Below are positions 7,583 through 15,123 of a DNA stretch of 15,240 nt, piece after piece. Origin of the DNA: Pseudomonadota bacterium (GTDB taxonomy: Bacteria > Pseudomonadota > Alphaproteobacteria > Rhodobacterales > Rhodobacteraceae); the NCBI GenBank assembly GCA_027592105.1, contig JAQCLA010000035.1, forward strand, positions 1-15,240. The letters run 5' to 3'. Each line of letters starts with the position of its first letter. Positions within the stretch are counted from its first letter, which is position 1. The translations under genes and the position numbers were made by a program. Under the pieces are notes generated by a model. It saw only the letters and a list, made by a program, of their open reading frames with translations, had not been told where the DNA came from and searched no databases.

Positions 7583-8767
7583 TCATTCGCCGTAAAGGCA
7601 TGACCGCAACCGGGTCAGCCCATCGCGCATTTCATCTTCGGGCGCGACCATCGCCACGCGCAGCCTGTCTGCGCCGGGGGTCACACCATCAACCTCGCGT
7701 GCCAGATAAGCGCCGGGCAAAACCCGCACGCCTGTCTCACGCCAGAGTTTCAGCGCCGCCGCTTCGCCATCGGCGACCGGCAGCCATAAAAAGAAACCCG
7801 CTTGCGGGGGGGTATAGCCGGGGACATCGCCGAAGATGTCATCGGCAATCGCGTATTTCGCGCGGTAGAGCGCGCGGTTTTCCTCGACATGGGCCTCATC
7901 GCTCCAAGCGCGGGTGGCCACCGCCTGCAACGGCAGGGGCAAGGGCGCGCCTGCGTAATTGCGAAGCTGCTTCATCCGCGCGATGCTTTCCGGCCCACCG
8001 GCCGCGAAACCAGACCGCAGCCCCGGCATATTCGAGCGTTTGGAGAGCGAATGGAAAATCACCACCCGCTCGGGATGCGCCCCCATCTGGGCGGCGATCT
8101 CAAGCGCGCCGGGGGGCGGTGTATCGCGATAGAGCTCAGAATAGCATTCATCGGCGAAAATCTGGAAATCATAACGCTCGGCCAGCGCGATCAGATCGCG
8201 CCACCATCCCGCATCGGCCACGGCCCCTTGCGGGTTGGCGGGCGAACACAGGTAGGCGATGCTGACCCGCTCCAAGATCTCGGGCGGCAGGCTGGCGTAA
8301 TCAGGCAGATCGCCCGTCGCAGCGGTTGCCGCCACATAAACCGGCTCGGCCCCCACGGCCAAGGCCGCCACGGCATAGACCTGATAAAACGGGTTGGGCA
8401 TCAAGACGACCGGCACCTTGCCACCCTTGGTTTCCGGGCAAAGCGCGAGACAGGCGTTGAACAACCCCTCACGCGTGCCGTTCAGGGGCAGCACCTGGCG
8501 GTCCGCACTGACATTCACGCCATAGCGCCGCGCGATCCATGCCGCGATCGCGGTCTGCAATTCCGGCGTGCCGTCATTGGCAGGGTAGCGCCCGATCCCC
8601 TCAAGGCTATCGGCAATCACATCGCCGACCCAAGCCGGAAAGGGATGGCGCGGCTCACCGATGGTCATATGCACGACAGGGCCACCCGGCGCATAGGCGT
8701 CGAGTAACTTCCGCAAACGCGGGAATGCATATTCGGGCAGGTTCGAGAACCGCTCGGGAAACGCCAT
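7583..8767 (-). CDS. Class I/II PLP-dependent aminotransferase (DapC-like)
   Basis: A 394-aa fold-type I aminotransferase, cytoplasmic. Recognisable elements are IGEPRHPFP (36-44), GRYPANDGTPEL (59-70), LCSPANPQGAV (173-183, with Asn178), FADECYSELY (204-213, with Asp206 and Tyr209), and the PLP-binding FHSLSKRSNMPGLRSGF with Lys243; the substrate carboxylate arginine is expected in DRLRVAM near the C-terminus. The SLSKRSNMPGLRSGF version of the lysine loop is typical of N-succinyldiaminopimelate aminotransferase (DapC), which would place it in lysine and peptidoglycan precursor synthesis. Related branches use aspartate or aromatic substrates, so I leave the symbol blank. GAGG lies 8 bases upstream of the ATG. 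It is first in a run with ftsK and lolA. Confidence 0.9.
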   Translation of the reverse strand: MAFPERFSNLPEYAFPRLRKLLDAYAPGGPVVHMTIGEPRHPFPAWVGDVIADSLEGIGRYPANDGTPELQTAIAAWIARRYGVNVSADRQVLPLNGTREGLFNACLALCPETKGGKVPVVLMPNPFYQVYAVAALAVGAEPVYVAATAATGDLPDYASLPPEILERVSIAYLCSPANPQGAVADAGWWRDLIALAERYDFQIFADECYSELYRDTPPPGALEIAAQMGAHPERVVIFHSLSKRSNMPGLRSGFAAGGPESIARMKQLRNYAGAPLPLPLQAVATRAWSDEAHVEENRALYRAKYAIADDIFGDVPGYTPPQAGFFLWLPVADGEAAALKLWRETGVRVLPGAYLAREVDGVTPGADRLRVAMVAPEDEMRDGLTRLRSCLYGE

Positions 8768-8873
8768 AGGACTGCCTCAATATCGGGGTCATGTCGCCCC
8801 GTTTGACTGCAAGCTACAGCGTCACGGCCCGGCGGTCCAGAAAAAGCATCGCGATGTCGGGCGGCTGTGGCCT

Positions 8874-10223
8874 TCAGGCCAATACCGCCTCGGCCGCCGC
8901 CCCCAAACGCAAAAGCCGCTCATCACCCATAGCTGCGCCCAGCATCATCAATCCGCAAGACGGCACACTTGTGGGCAGGGTCAAACCGCACAACCCCATC
9001 AGATTGCCGACACGCGTATTGCGCAGCGTGATCAGGTTCTCGGTGACGTAGAAATCAGCGTCTTGCATCAGCCGGTCCACATCGGGCGGCAGATTGGGCA
9101 CAGTGGGTAGCAAGACCGCGTCAAAGCCCGCGGTCTCGCGCGCCCACAGCGCGCGCAGCACGTGAAGCCGCCGCCAAGCCGCAACATAATCGGGCGCGCT
9201 GAACGCCTGACCACCGCGGAAACGTTCAAGGATGCGGGAGTACATCTTTTCGGGTGCGGCCTCGATCACATCGCGCCATGTGCCATAACCCTCGGTCGCA
9301 AAAAGCACGGGCGACAGCGCCATCGCCTCTTCGATGCCTGCCACTGTGCCGGTCTCGATCCGCGCGCCCGCTTTCGCCAATCGCGCGACTGCCGCCGAAA
9401 AGGCGCCGCCGGGTCCCTCGCGGACATCGCTGGAATATGGCTCCAACACCAAGAACCGGCGACCTTGTAGGGTTGCGCCACGCAGATCGGCGGGCTTGCC
9501 CCCCTCCATCACGGCCAAAAGCTGGGCGCAATCCTCGACCGTGCGGCACAGCGGGCCGATGGTGTCGAAGCTTTCGGCCAAAGGCACGACACCTTGCAGG
9601 CTGAGCCGCCCATGGGTGGTTTTCAGGCCCACCAGATCATTCCACGCCGCCGGAACGCGGACCGACCCGCCCGTATCCGACCCGATCCCGGCCGCCGCCA
9701 GCCCAAAGGCGACCGAGGCCGCTGCCCCGGAGGAGGAGCCGCCGGGCGCCAATGCCGGATCGTGCAGATTGGGCGGCGTGCCGGGCTTGGGGTCGGTATT
9801 GCCACCATAGGCGGGGTTTACGCCGAGCCCCGCAAAAGCCAACTCCGACATATGCGTCTTGCCCAGACAGACCGTCCCGGCCTGCGTCGCGCGTTGCAAC
9901 ACGGCCGCATCAGCCTCAGGCACGCGCCCCTCCAGCAGCATGGAGCCTGCTTCGGTCACGATGCCGGCTGTGTCGAACAGGTCTTTCCAACTGATCGGCA
10001 CACCGTCGAGCAGACCGCGCCGCAGCCCGGCCTTGGCCCTTTGGCGCGCGCTTTCAGCCTCGGCCAAGGCGCGTTCAGGGGTCATGCGCACATAGATGCG
10101 CGGCCCGAATGGATGCGCTGCACCCGCCGCCAGATAGGTTTCGGTCAGTGCGACCGGGTCAATCTTGCCCGCAGCGATCCCACGCCCAAGGTCACTTGCG
10201 CTTTGCCTCAACCAATCCGACAT
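8874..10223 (-). CDS. Amidase-signature family hydrolase
   Basis: A 449-aa amidase-signature enzyme, cytoplasmic, expected to hydrolyse a carboxamide to acid and ammonia. The Ser-cisSer-Lys triad is visible: Lys80 in PISWKDLFD, Ser163 in PGGSSSGAAAS, and nucleophile Ser187 in GSDTGGSVRVPA, with the usual 24-residue spacing between the two serines. The segment GKTHMSELAFAGLG (121-134) is also family-typical. The substrate cannot be read; GatA is unlikely because the C-terminal part is short and gatB/gatC are not nearby. I chose the ATG at 10223 (MSDWLRQSASDL), with a G-rich ribosome site just upstream, over extensions to 10241 or 10403, which add residues without family features. It is divergent from the flavin hydroxylase (88 bp). 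No strong terminator follows. Confidence 0.9.
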   Translation of the reverse strand: MSDWLRQSASDLGRGIAAGKIDPVALTETYLAAGAAHPFGPRIYVRMTPERALAEAESARQRAKAGLRRGLLDGVPISWKDLFDTAGIVTEAGSMLLEGRVPEADAAVLQRATQAGTVCLGKTHMSELAFAGLGVNPAYGGNTDPKPGTPPNLHDPALAPGGSSSGAAASVAFGLAAAGIGSDTGGSVRVPAAWNDLVGLKTTHGRLSLQGVVPLAESFDTIGPLCRTVEDCAQLLAVMEGGKPADLRGATLQGRRFLVLEPYSSDVREGPGGAFSAAVARLAKAGARIETGTVAGIEEAMALSPVLFATEGYGTWRDVIEAAPEKMYSRILERFRGGQAFSAPDYVAAWRRLHVLRALWARETAGFDAVLLPTVPNLPPDVDRLMQDADFYVTENLITLRNTRVGNLMGLCGLTLPTSVPSCGLMMLGAAMGDERLLRLGAAAEAVLA

Positions 10224-10311
10224 GCCCCACCCCCTGCCCATGTTGTCGCGGGCAAGGCTACATGCGGCGCAAGGCATGGACAATCCCGCAGCGCGACCCA
10301 TAGTCGGGGGT

Positions 10312-11535
10312 ATGGTGCATGATGCGGATATCCTGATTGTCGGCGGCGGGCTAAACGGAAGCTGCCTTGCCTTGGCCTGTGCGCAGGCTGGGCTTTCCAG
10401 CATCGTGATCGACGCCTTGCCGGCACAAAAGCGCGCCGATGTTGGCTTCGACGGGCGCTCTTATGCGCTGGCGCTGGCGTCGGTACGGATGCTTTCCGCG
10501 CTGGGGCTATGGGATGATCTCACCCCACAGGCCCAGCCGATCTTGCAGATCAAAGCCTCCGACGGGCGAGCGGGCGAAGGGGCCGCGCCGTTTTTCCTGC
10601 ATTTCGACAGCGCCGAGCTGGAAGAAGGGCCGATGGGCCAGATGCTCGAAGATCGCTACCTGCGCCGCGCCTTGTTGCAAGCGATGGAAGATCACCCCGC
10701 GATCACCCACCGCCCCGATAGCACCGTCATCGCGCAAACGACCGAGGGGCAGGCAAGTGTAAGCCTCGCCGATGGTATGACGCTGACCGGGCGCATCTTG
10801 GTCGGGGCCGATGGCCGCCGCTCGGCCACGGCTATACGCGCGGGGATCAAGCGAACGGGCTGGGAATATGGCCAGACCGCGCTGGTGACAGCGATTGCGC
10901 ATGAATTGCCTCATCACGGCATCGCGCATCAATTCTTCATGCCGCCGGGGCCATTGGCGATCTTGCCATTGACCGGCAACCGCTCCTCGATCGTCTGGTC
11001 CGAGCGCGCGCCAGATGCCAAGCGCCTGATGGCCGCCGATGACGCGGCTTTCCTCGATCATCTGCGGCCACGTTTTGGGGATTTTCTGGGTGAGATCGCG
11101 CTGACCGGTCAGCGTCACAGCTATCCGCTGGGCCTGAGCATCGCCAATGCTTTCGTGGCCGAGCGCTTGGCGTTGGTGGGTGACGCCGCGCATGGCATCC
11201 ACCCGATTGCGGGCCAAGGTCTGAACCTTGGGCTGCGCGATACCGCGGCACTGGCCGAGGTGCTGGCCGATGCGACGCGCCGGGGCGAAGATATCGCCTC
11301 GCCCTTGGTCTTGGCCCGCTACCAATCATGGCGGCGCTTTGACACCGCCGCCTTGGCTGTCACGACAGATGGGGTGAACCGCCTGTTTTCCAACGATAAC
11401 CCCGCACTCAGGGCGATCCGCGATATCGGCATGGGTGCTGTCAGCGCCATCCCCGCATTGCGCCGGGGTTTCATGCGGCAGGCCGCCGGGCTTTCTGGCG
11501 ATTTGCCAAGGCTGTTGCAGGGTCGGGTGCTTTAG
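10312..11535 (+). CDS. UbiH/UbiF/VisC/COQ6-family FAD-dependent hydroxylase
   Basis: A 407-aa flavoprotein monooxygenase of the ubiquinone-biosynthesis group, which hydroxylates the aromatic ring of a polyprenyl intermediate. An N-terminal FAD fold carries GGGLNG (11-16) and ends at a VID acidic position (32-34). The GADGRRS motif (165-171) is the DG fingerprint, and LALVGDAAHGIHPIAGQGLNLGLRD (287-311 region) is the GD/FAD-ribityl motif with the family's GQGLNLG. The family is clear, but UbiH, UbiF and the alphaproteobacterial UbiL cannot be told apart here, so no symbol is given. The ATG at 10312 follows a GGGGG stretch and begins the fold exactly; the in-frame region back to 10165 would overlap the amidase start. 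Its end is convergent with the Trm112-like gene, with a hairpin between them. Confidence 0.92.
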   Translation: MVHDADILIVGGGLNGSCLALACAQAGLSSIVIDALPAQKRADVGFDGRSYALALASVRMLSALGLWDDLTPQAQPILQIKASDGRAGEGAAPFFLHFDSAELEEGPMGQMLEDRYLRRALLQAMEDHPAITHRPDSTVIAQTTEGQASVSLADGMTLTGRILVGADGRRSATAIRAGIKRTGWEYGQTALVTAIAHELPHHGIAHQFFMPPGPLAILPLTGNRSSIVWSERAPDAKRLMAADDAAFLDHLRPRFGDFLGEIALTGQRHSYPLGLSIANAFVAERLALVGDAAHGIHPIAGQGLNLGLRDTAALAEVLADATRRGEDIASPLVLARYQSWRRFDTAALAVTTDGVNRLFSNDNPALRAIRDIGMGAVSAIPALRRGFMRQAAGLSGDLPRLLQGRVL

Positions 11536-11561
11536 CGGGCCGCGTGCGCGTTGAGTGAATC

Positions 11562-11579
11562 ATGCGCCCCATGGCGCAT
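11562..11579. terminator. Hairpin between the flavin hydroxylase and Trm112-like genes
   Basis: A 7-bp perfect inverted repeat, ATGCGCC (11562-11568) and GGCGCAT (11573-11579), with loop CCAT. It lies midway between the two convergent stops (11535 and 11591). No clear U-tract follows on either strand, so it may end transcription only partly or protect the 3' ends. Confidence 0.45.
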
Positions 11580-11590
11580 CGGCCGCCGCA

Positions 11591-11776
11591 TTATTCCAAG
11601 CTGCGCGCTTCGCTTTCGAGCATGATCGGAATACCGCCCCGGATCGGATAGGCCAAATTGGCCGCCTTCGAGACCAGCTCTTGGCGTTGCACATCATAGC
11701 TCAAGGGGGCTTGCGTGATCGGGCACACCAAAGCCTCCAGCATCCGGCGGTCGATTGTGACCGACGCCTCGCTCAT
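11591..11776 (-). CDS. Trm112 family protein (YcaR-like, zinc site degenerate)
   Basis: A 61-aa protein of the bacterial Trm112/YcaR family. It shows the usual plan: MLEALVCPITQAPLSY near the start, then QELVSKAANLAYPIRGGIPIMLESEARSL. In YcaR the first motif is CPxC; here it is CPIT, so only one cysteine is left and zinc binding is doubtful, which from memory is common in alphaproteobacteria. Archaeal and eukaryotic relatives activate methyltransferases; the bacterial role is not settled. Its ATG overlaps the stop of the LON-domain gene as ATGA (11776-11773), a strong sign of translational coupling. It is the last gene of the xthA-cnoX-LON run. Confidence 0.88.
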   Translation of the reverse strand: MSEASVTIDRRMLEALVCPITQAPLSYDVQRQELVSKAANLAYPIRGGIPIMLESEARSLE

Positions 11777-12423
11777 TGCATCATCTCTTCGGTCGAGCCG
11801 CCGCGCAGCGCGAACTCGATCAAGGTGACCAAGGTCTCGCGCCGCGTGGTCAGCGATGGCGCCTCAAGCAGAGCCTGCTTTTCCTCGGGGTCAAAGGGGC
11901 ACAGCATGGAGAGCGAGTTGATCATCAACTCATCCTCCGCCTCTTTCAGGCTGCTCCAATCGGTCGAAAGCGACAGCGCCTCGAAATAGCGGCCGAGCAA
12001 ATCCAGAAAGCGTGGCCGGTCAAAGCCGCGATCAACCTCGGTCGGGCCAAGATCGGCAGAAAAGCCATCCCACGACACATCACAGCGCCGATAGGGGGTG
12101 AAGCCGCCCACTTCTTCGCGGATACGAAAGCGCGACATGCCCGACAGCGTGATCAAGTAGCGCCCATCCTCAGTTTCCGAGAATTGCGTCACCCGCCCCG
12201 CGCAGCCGATACTATGTAGCCGCTTTTCCTCCGAGCCCGGCACCTCGCGGGATTGCACCATCCCAATCAGGCGATGCGGCGTTTTCAGCGCATCATCCAG
12301 CATCGCCAGATAGCGCGGCTCGAAAATATGCAGCGGCAGCCGTGCGCGCGGCAGCAAAAGCGCACCGGGCAGCGGGAACACCGCGATGGTTTCGGGTAGG
12401 TCGGCGACAGAGATCATGGGCAA
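11773..12423 (-). CDS. LON peptidase substrate-binding domain protein
   Basis: A stand-alone Lon N-terminal-type domain of 216 aa with no AAA+ or protease part. The start of the domain is diagnostic: ETIAVFPLPGALLLPRARLPLHIFEPRYLAML (about 11-42), followed by RLIGMVQ, HSIGCAGRVTQF and the DGRYLITLSGMSRFRI strand. The C-terminal half is a helical bundle. The family (COG2802) is widespread but its function is unknown; substrate recognition for proteolysis is only inferred. The start is ambiguous: a TTG at 12423 has GGGGGG 8 bases upstream, while the ATG two codons later (12417) has no ribosome site at normal distance, so I prefer TTG. It lies 21 bp downstream of the thioredoxin gene and overlaps the Trm112-like gene by 4 bp. 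Confidence 0.92.
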   Translation of the reverse strand: MPMISVADLPETIAVFPLPGALLLPRARLPLHIFEPRYLAMLDDALKTPHRLIGMVQSREVPGSEEKRLHSIGCAGRVTQFSETEDGRYLITLSGMSRFRIREEVGGFTPYRRCDVSWDGFSADLGPTEVDRGFDRPRFLDLLGRYFEALSLSTDWSSLKEAEDELMINSLSMLCPFDPEEKQALLEAPSLTTRRETLVTLIEFALRGGSTEEMMQ

Positions 12424-12444
12424 GGAACTAGCCCCCCGTTTGCT

Positions 12445-13371
12445 TCAGGCAAAAATCAGCGACGACAATTTGCGACGACCGTTCAAAGCAATGGGATCTT
12501 GCGGCTTGAGCGCATCGAAAATGGTGAAAAGCTGGGTCTTGGCCGCAGCATCGTTCCACGCGCGATCCCGACGAAACAACTCGAGCAGCTCATCGACCGC
12601 CTCTTGCACCTGACCGGCCGCATGCAGCGCCGTGGCATAGTCAAAGCGTGCTTGATGGTTGGCCGGGTCTGCCGCGACAGCCGCCTGCAAATCAGCCAAG
12701 GGGCCGGCATCGGCGGCTTGCCGGGCCAACGCTATTTGGGCGCGCACGGCCTCAAGCTCGGGTGATTTCGCAATGGCATCGGGGGCGAGGTTCAAGATGT
12801 TCTCGGCCTGATCGATCTGACCCAAGGCCAGATGCGCGCGCGCAAGACCGCTGGTGGCCACCACATTCTCCGGCTCTTCCTCGAGGATGGCGGCAAAGGT
12901 CTGGGCGGCATCATCAATCGCACCCTCGGCCAGCATCTGCTCGGCGGCTTCGATCGCCTCGGCCAGCCCATCGTCACCAACAAGGGCGGTCAGGCGCGCG
13001 ATGAATTCCTTGATCTGGCCTTGCGGCACGGCCCCTTGGAACATGTCGACAGGCCGACCCTGGTAAAAGGCCACCACCGTCGGAATGGATTGCAGCGGCA
13101 GGCCCTGCTGCGCCAAGGCAGCCGCCAGGCGCTGTTCGCGGTCGACGTCGATCTTGACCATCCGCACCTTGCCCTTGGCGGCAGTCACGGCCGCCTCGAG
13201 CATGGGCCCAAGCGTTTTGCATGGGCCGCACCATGTGGCCCAGAAATCGACGATCACCGGCACATCGGCGCTTCCATCGATTACATCGGCCATAAAACTC
13301 GCCTCGGTGCCGTCCTTGATCAGGTCGGCCGCATTCGGGGCGGCATCTTGGGTCTGTCCAAGCTCCAGCAT
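12445..13371 (-). CDS. cnoX: CnoX/YbbN-type thioredoxin with TPR region
   Basis: A 308-aa cytoplasmic two-part protein. Residues about 20-115 are a thioredoxin fold with the active site WCGPC (Cys48, Cys51) and the cis-proline at SIPTVVAF (Pro97). From about 120 to the end are alpha-helical TPR-like repeats rich in Ala, Glu and Leu (for example AAQTFAAILEEEPENVVATSGLARAHLALG). This is the layout of CnoX (YbbN), a chaperedoxin that protects substrates from overoxidation and hands them to GroEL. The E. coli protein lacks a complete CXXC, whereas this one keeps it, as reported for Caulobacter, so it can probably reduce disulfides. GGAG lies 7 bases upstream of the ATG. It is downstream of xthA and upstream of the LON-domain gene. 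Confidence 0.92.
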   Translation of the reverse strand: MLELGQTQDAAPNAADLIKDGTEASFMADVIDGSADVPVIVDFWATWCGPCKTLGPMLEAAVTAAKGKVRMVKIDVDREQRLAAALAQQGLPLQSIPTVVAFYQGRPVDMFQGAVPQGQIKEFIARLTALVGDDGLAEAIEAAEQMLAEGAIDDAAQTFAAILEEEPENVVATSGLARAHLALGQIDQAENILNLAPDAIAKSPELEAVRAQIALARQAADAGPLADLQAAVAADPANHQARFDYATALHAAGQVQEAVDELLELFRRDRAWNDAAAKTQLFTIFDALKPQDPIALNGRRKLSSLIFA

Positions 13372-13440
13372 CGCATATCTCCGTCACATCTGCGCGCGTT
13401 CATGCCCTATATGCGGTCACATGTGCCGCGCGCCAAGGGT

Positions 13441-14229
13441 TCACAGGTCGAATGTCGCAAAGACCGGCACATGATCGGATGGCCGCTCCCATCCACGTGC
13501 ATCGCGCAAGATGCGGCTCCCATGCGCGGCACTGGCGATATCGCGCGTGGCCCAGACATGATCAAGGCGCCGCCCACGATCGGCGCTATCCCAATCCTGC
13601 GCCCGATAGGACCACCAGCTATAAAGCGGGCCTTGCGGAATATCGGCGCGGGTCACATCGACCCAGCCACCGGCCTCTTGTGCCGCGCCCAGATGTTCCA
13701 CCTCGATGGGGGTGTGGCTGACCACCTTCAAAAGCTGTTTATGGTTCCACACATCATCCTCGCGGGGGGCGATGTTCAGATCACCCACCAAGATCGATTT
13801 GCCCTGTGGATCAGCCCCGAACCAATCGCGCATTTCGGTCAGGAAATCGAGCTTGTGGCCGAACTTCTCGTTGATGGTGCGGTCGGGCTCATCACCCCCT
13901 GCCGGGACATAGACATTGTGGATGGTCACGCCGTTTTCCAGCCGCGCCGCGACATGGCGCGCGTCACCCTTGGCACAGAAATCGCGCTGTCCCGCATCGG
14001 TGAGCGCCAAGCGCGAGATGATGGCCACCCCGTTATAGCCCTTTTGGCCGCGCGCAACGATATGTGGATATCCCAAATCGGCAAAAACTTCGACGGGGAT
14101 CTTGTCCACCGGGGATTTGCATTCTTGCAAACACAGCACATCGGGGGCCTCTTCGGTCAAGAGCTTGCCCACCAGATCGGCGCGCAGCCGGACCGAGTTG
14201 ATGTTCCAAGTCGCAAGGGTAAAGGGCAT
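13441..14229 (-). CDS. xthA: Exodeoxyribonuclease III (AP endonuclease)
   Basis: A 262-aa enzyme of the endonuclease/exonuclease/phosphatase superfamily. It cuts DNA at abasic sites and removes 3' blocking groups in base excision repair. All family motifs are present: TWNINSVR (Asn11), LQECK (metal-binding Glu36), NVYVPAG (Tyr107), VGDLNIAPREDDVW (Asp150, Asn152), RLDHVWAT (Asp223, His224), and RPSDHVPV (Asp252, catalytic His253). The length fits ExoIII (about 265). GGAG is present 10 bases before the ATG. The gene starts 77 bp after the response regulator's terminator, so it should have its own promoter in 14230-14306, where I see no good sigma-70 boxes but do see a 12-bp palindrome. The cnoX-like gene follows after 69 bp. 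Confidence 0.95.
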   Translation of the reverse strand: MPFTLATWNINSVRLRADLVGKLLTEEAPDVLCLQECKSPVDKIPVEVFADLGYPHIVARGQKGYNGVAIISRLALTDAGQRDFCAKGDARHVAARLENGVTIHNVYVPAGGDEPDRTINEKFGHKLDFLTEMRDWFGADPQGKSILVGDLNIAPREDDVWNHKQLLKVVSHTPIEVEHLGAAQEAGGWVDVTRADIPQGPLYSWWSYRAQDWDSADRGRRLDHVWATRDIASAAHGSRILRDARGWERPSDHVPVFATFDL

Positions 14230-14275
14230 GGCACGCGCGCTCCGCTGATGTCATCGGCTGTGAGAGGCATCTAAT

Positions 14276-14287
14276 GGGCCATGGCCC
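14276..14287. repeat. 12-bp palindrome upstream of xthA
   Basis: GGGCCATGGCCC is perfectly self-complementary and lies 47-58 bases upstream of the xthA ATG, within its presumed promoter region. It could be an operator, or simply a GC-rich chance palindrome. Confidence 0.3.
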
Positions 14288-14306
14288 GGATGGCCAGCGC
14301 ACAGCG

Positions 14307-14339
14307 AAAAAAGAAAGGCCCGAACCATCGGTCCGGGCC
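14307..14339 (-). terminator. Intrinsic terminator of the response regulator gene
   Basis: On the minus strand a 10-bp stem with one mismatch (14339-14330 pairing with 14326-14317), a 3-base loop, and then a U-rich tail (UUUCUUUUUU, 14316-14307). It lies 75 bases past the response-regulator stop. This is the strongest rho-independent terminator in the window. Confidence 0.85.
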
Positions 14340-14413
14340 AGTCCAACAGGGGGGTAATATCGTCACTCTGACGCACAACCTGTGGTTGCGACTTGATCCG
14401 GATCAAACCCGCG
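14340..14413 (-). other. Structured 3' UTR of the response regulator (possible small RNA)
   Basis: Reading the minus strand from the stop codon, three inverted repeats follow one another: TTGATCC/GGATCAA (14406-14393), CAACC/GGTTG with loop ACA (14388-14376), and CGTCA/TGACG with loop GAG (14373-14361). An unpaired stretch with six consecutive C (14354-14349) comes next, then the U-tailed terminator. Hairpins plus a C-rich single strand plus a poly-U terminator is the general shape of Hfq-dependent 3' UTR-derived small RNAs. No expression evidence is available from sequence. Confidence 0.35.
14393..14406. promoter_or_regulatory. Perfect FNR/FnrL-type box (TTGAT-N4-ATCAA)
   Basis: TTGATCCGGATCAA matches the known FNR-family consensus at all ten defined positions, and the central CCGG makes it a full 14-bp palindrome. 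It is placed 7 bp past the response-regulator stop and centred about 170 bp upstream of xthA, with the terminator in between, which is an odd place for an activator site. It may instead be one of several hairpin arms in this 3' UTR. Confidence 0.45.
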
Positions 14414-15100
14414 TCAGGCCACCAGCCGGTAGCCCCCGCTTTCCGTCACCAAAAGCCGCACATTTGCCGGGTCGGGTTCGATCTTCTGGCGCAGGCGGTA
14501 GATATGGGTTTCCAGCGTATGGGTCGTGACACCCGCATTATATCCCCACACCTCGTGCAACAGCACCTCGCGCGCGACCACGCCATCTTGGGCACGGTAG
14601 AGATATTTCAGGATATTGGTCTCTTTCTCGGTCAGACGGATTTTCTTGGCATCCTCCGTCTCCAAAAGCTTCATCGCGGGCTTGAAGGTGTAGGGGCCAA
14701 GCTGGAACACCGCATCCTCGGACTGCTCATGTTGGCGCAGCTGGGCGCGGATGCGCGCCAAAAGCACCGGAAAGCGGAACGGCTTGGTGACGTAATCATT
14801 GGCACCCGCATCCAGACCAAGGATCGTGTCGGCGTCGCTGTCGTGACCCGTCAGCATCAGGATGGGGCATTTCACACCTTGCTTGCGCATCAGGCGGCAC
14901 AATTCGCGCCCATCCGTATCGGGCAGGCCCACATCAAGGATTACCAGATCGTAGAGCGCCTCTTTGGCGCGGACCATGCCCAGTGCGCCAGTCGCGGCTT
15001 CGAAGACATCGAAATCCTCGGTCATCACAAGCTGTTCGCTCAACGCCTCGCGCAGGTCGTCATCATCATCGACCAACAGGATTCTTTTCAACGTCGCCAT
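14414..15100 (-). CDS. OmpR/PhoB-family response regulator transcription factor
   Basis: A 228-aa two-component DNA-binding regulator. The receiver domain (about 5-120) has the acidic cluster VDDDDD (10-15), phosphoacceptor Asp56 in VILDVGLPDTDG, Thr84 in LMLTGH, and Lys106 in VTKPF. A winged-helix domain (about 130-228) ends in TTHTLETHIYRLRQKIE and LLVTESGGYRLVA, the PhoB/OmpR recognition region. No histidine kinase is next to it in the window, so its partner is unknown; an essential envelope/division regulator such as CenR is possible but unproven. The ATG at 15100 has AAAGGAG just upstream; an extension to 15169 would read through the repeat array there. The ribosome site lies in a small GAAAG/CTTTC hairpin (15102-15114). 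A phased repeat array precedes it and a strong terminator follows it. Confidence 0.93.
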   Translation of the reverse strand: MATLKRILLVDDDDDLREALSEQLVMTEDFDVFEAATGALGMVRAKEALYDLVILDVGLPDTDGRELCRLMRKQGVKCPILMLTGHDSDADTILGLDAGANDYVTKPFRFPVLLARIRAQLRQHEQSEDAVFQLGPYTFKPAMKLLETEDAKKIRLTEKETNILKYLYRAQDGVVAREVLLHEVWGYNAGVTTHTLETHIYRLRQKIEPDPANVRLLVTESGGYRLVA

Positions 15101-15123
15101 GGAAAGCTCCTTTCTCACGCCTC

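Noticed and set aside
8841..8856. Terminator after the amidase gene: CATCGCGATG followed by a T-run on the minus strand
   Set aside because: With a usable loop the stem is only about 3 bp, so it would be too weak.
10224..10403. N-terminal extension of the amidase to 10403
   Set aside because: It would overlap the divergent hydroxylase gene and adds about 60 residues with no family similarity.
12832..14274. A 480-codon plus-strand open frame opposite cnoX and xthA
   Set aside because: It crosses two well-supported genes and their intergenic gap, has low-complexity shadow composition, and has no recognisable motif.
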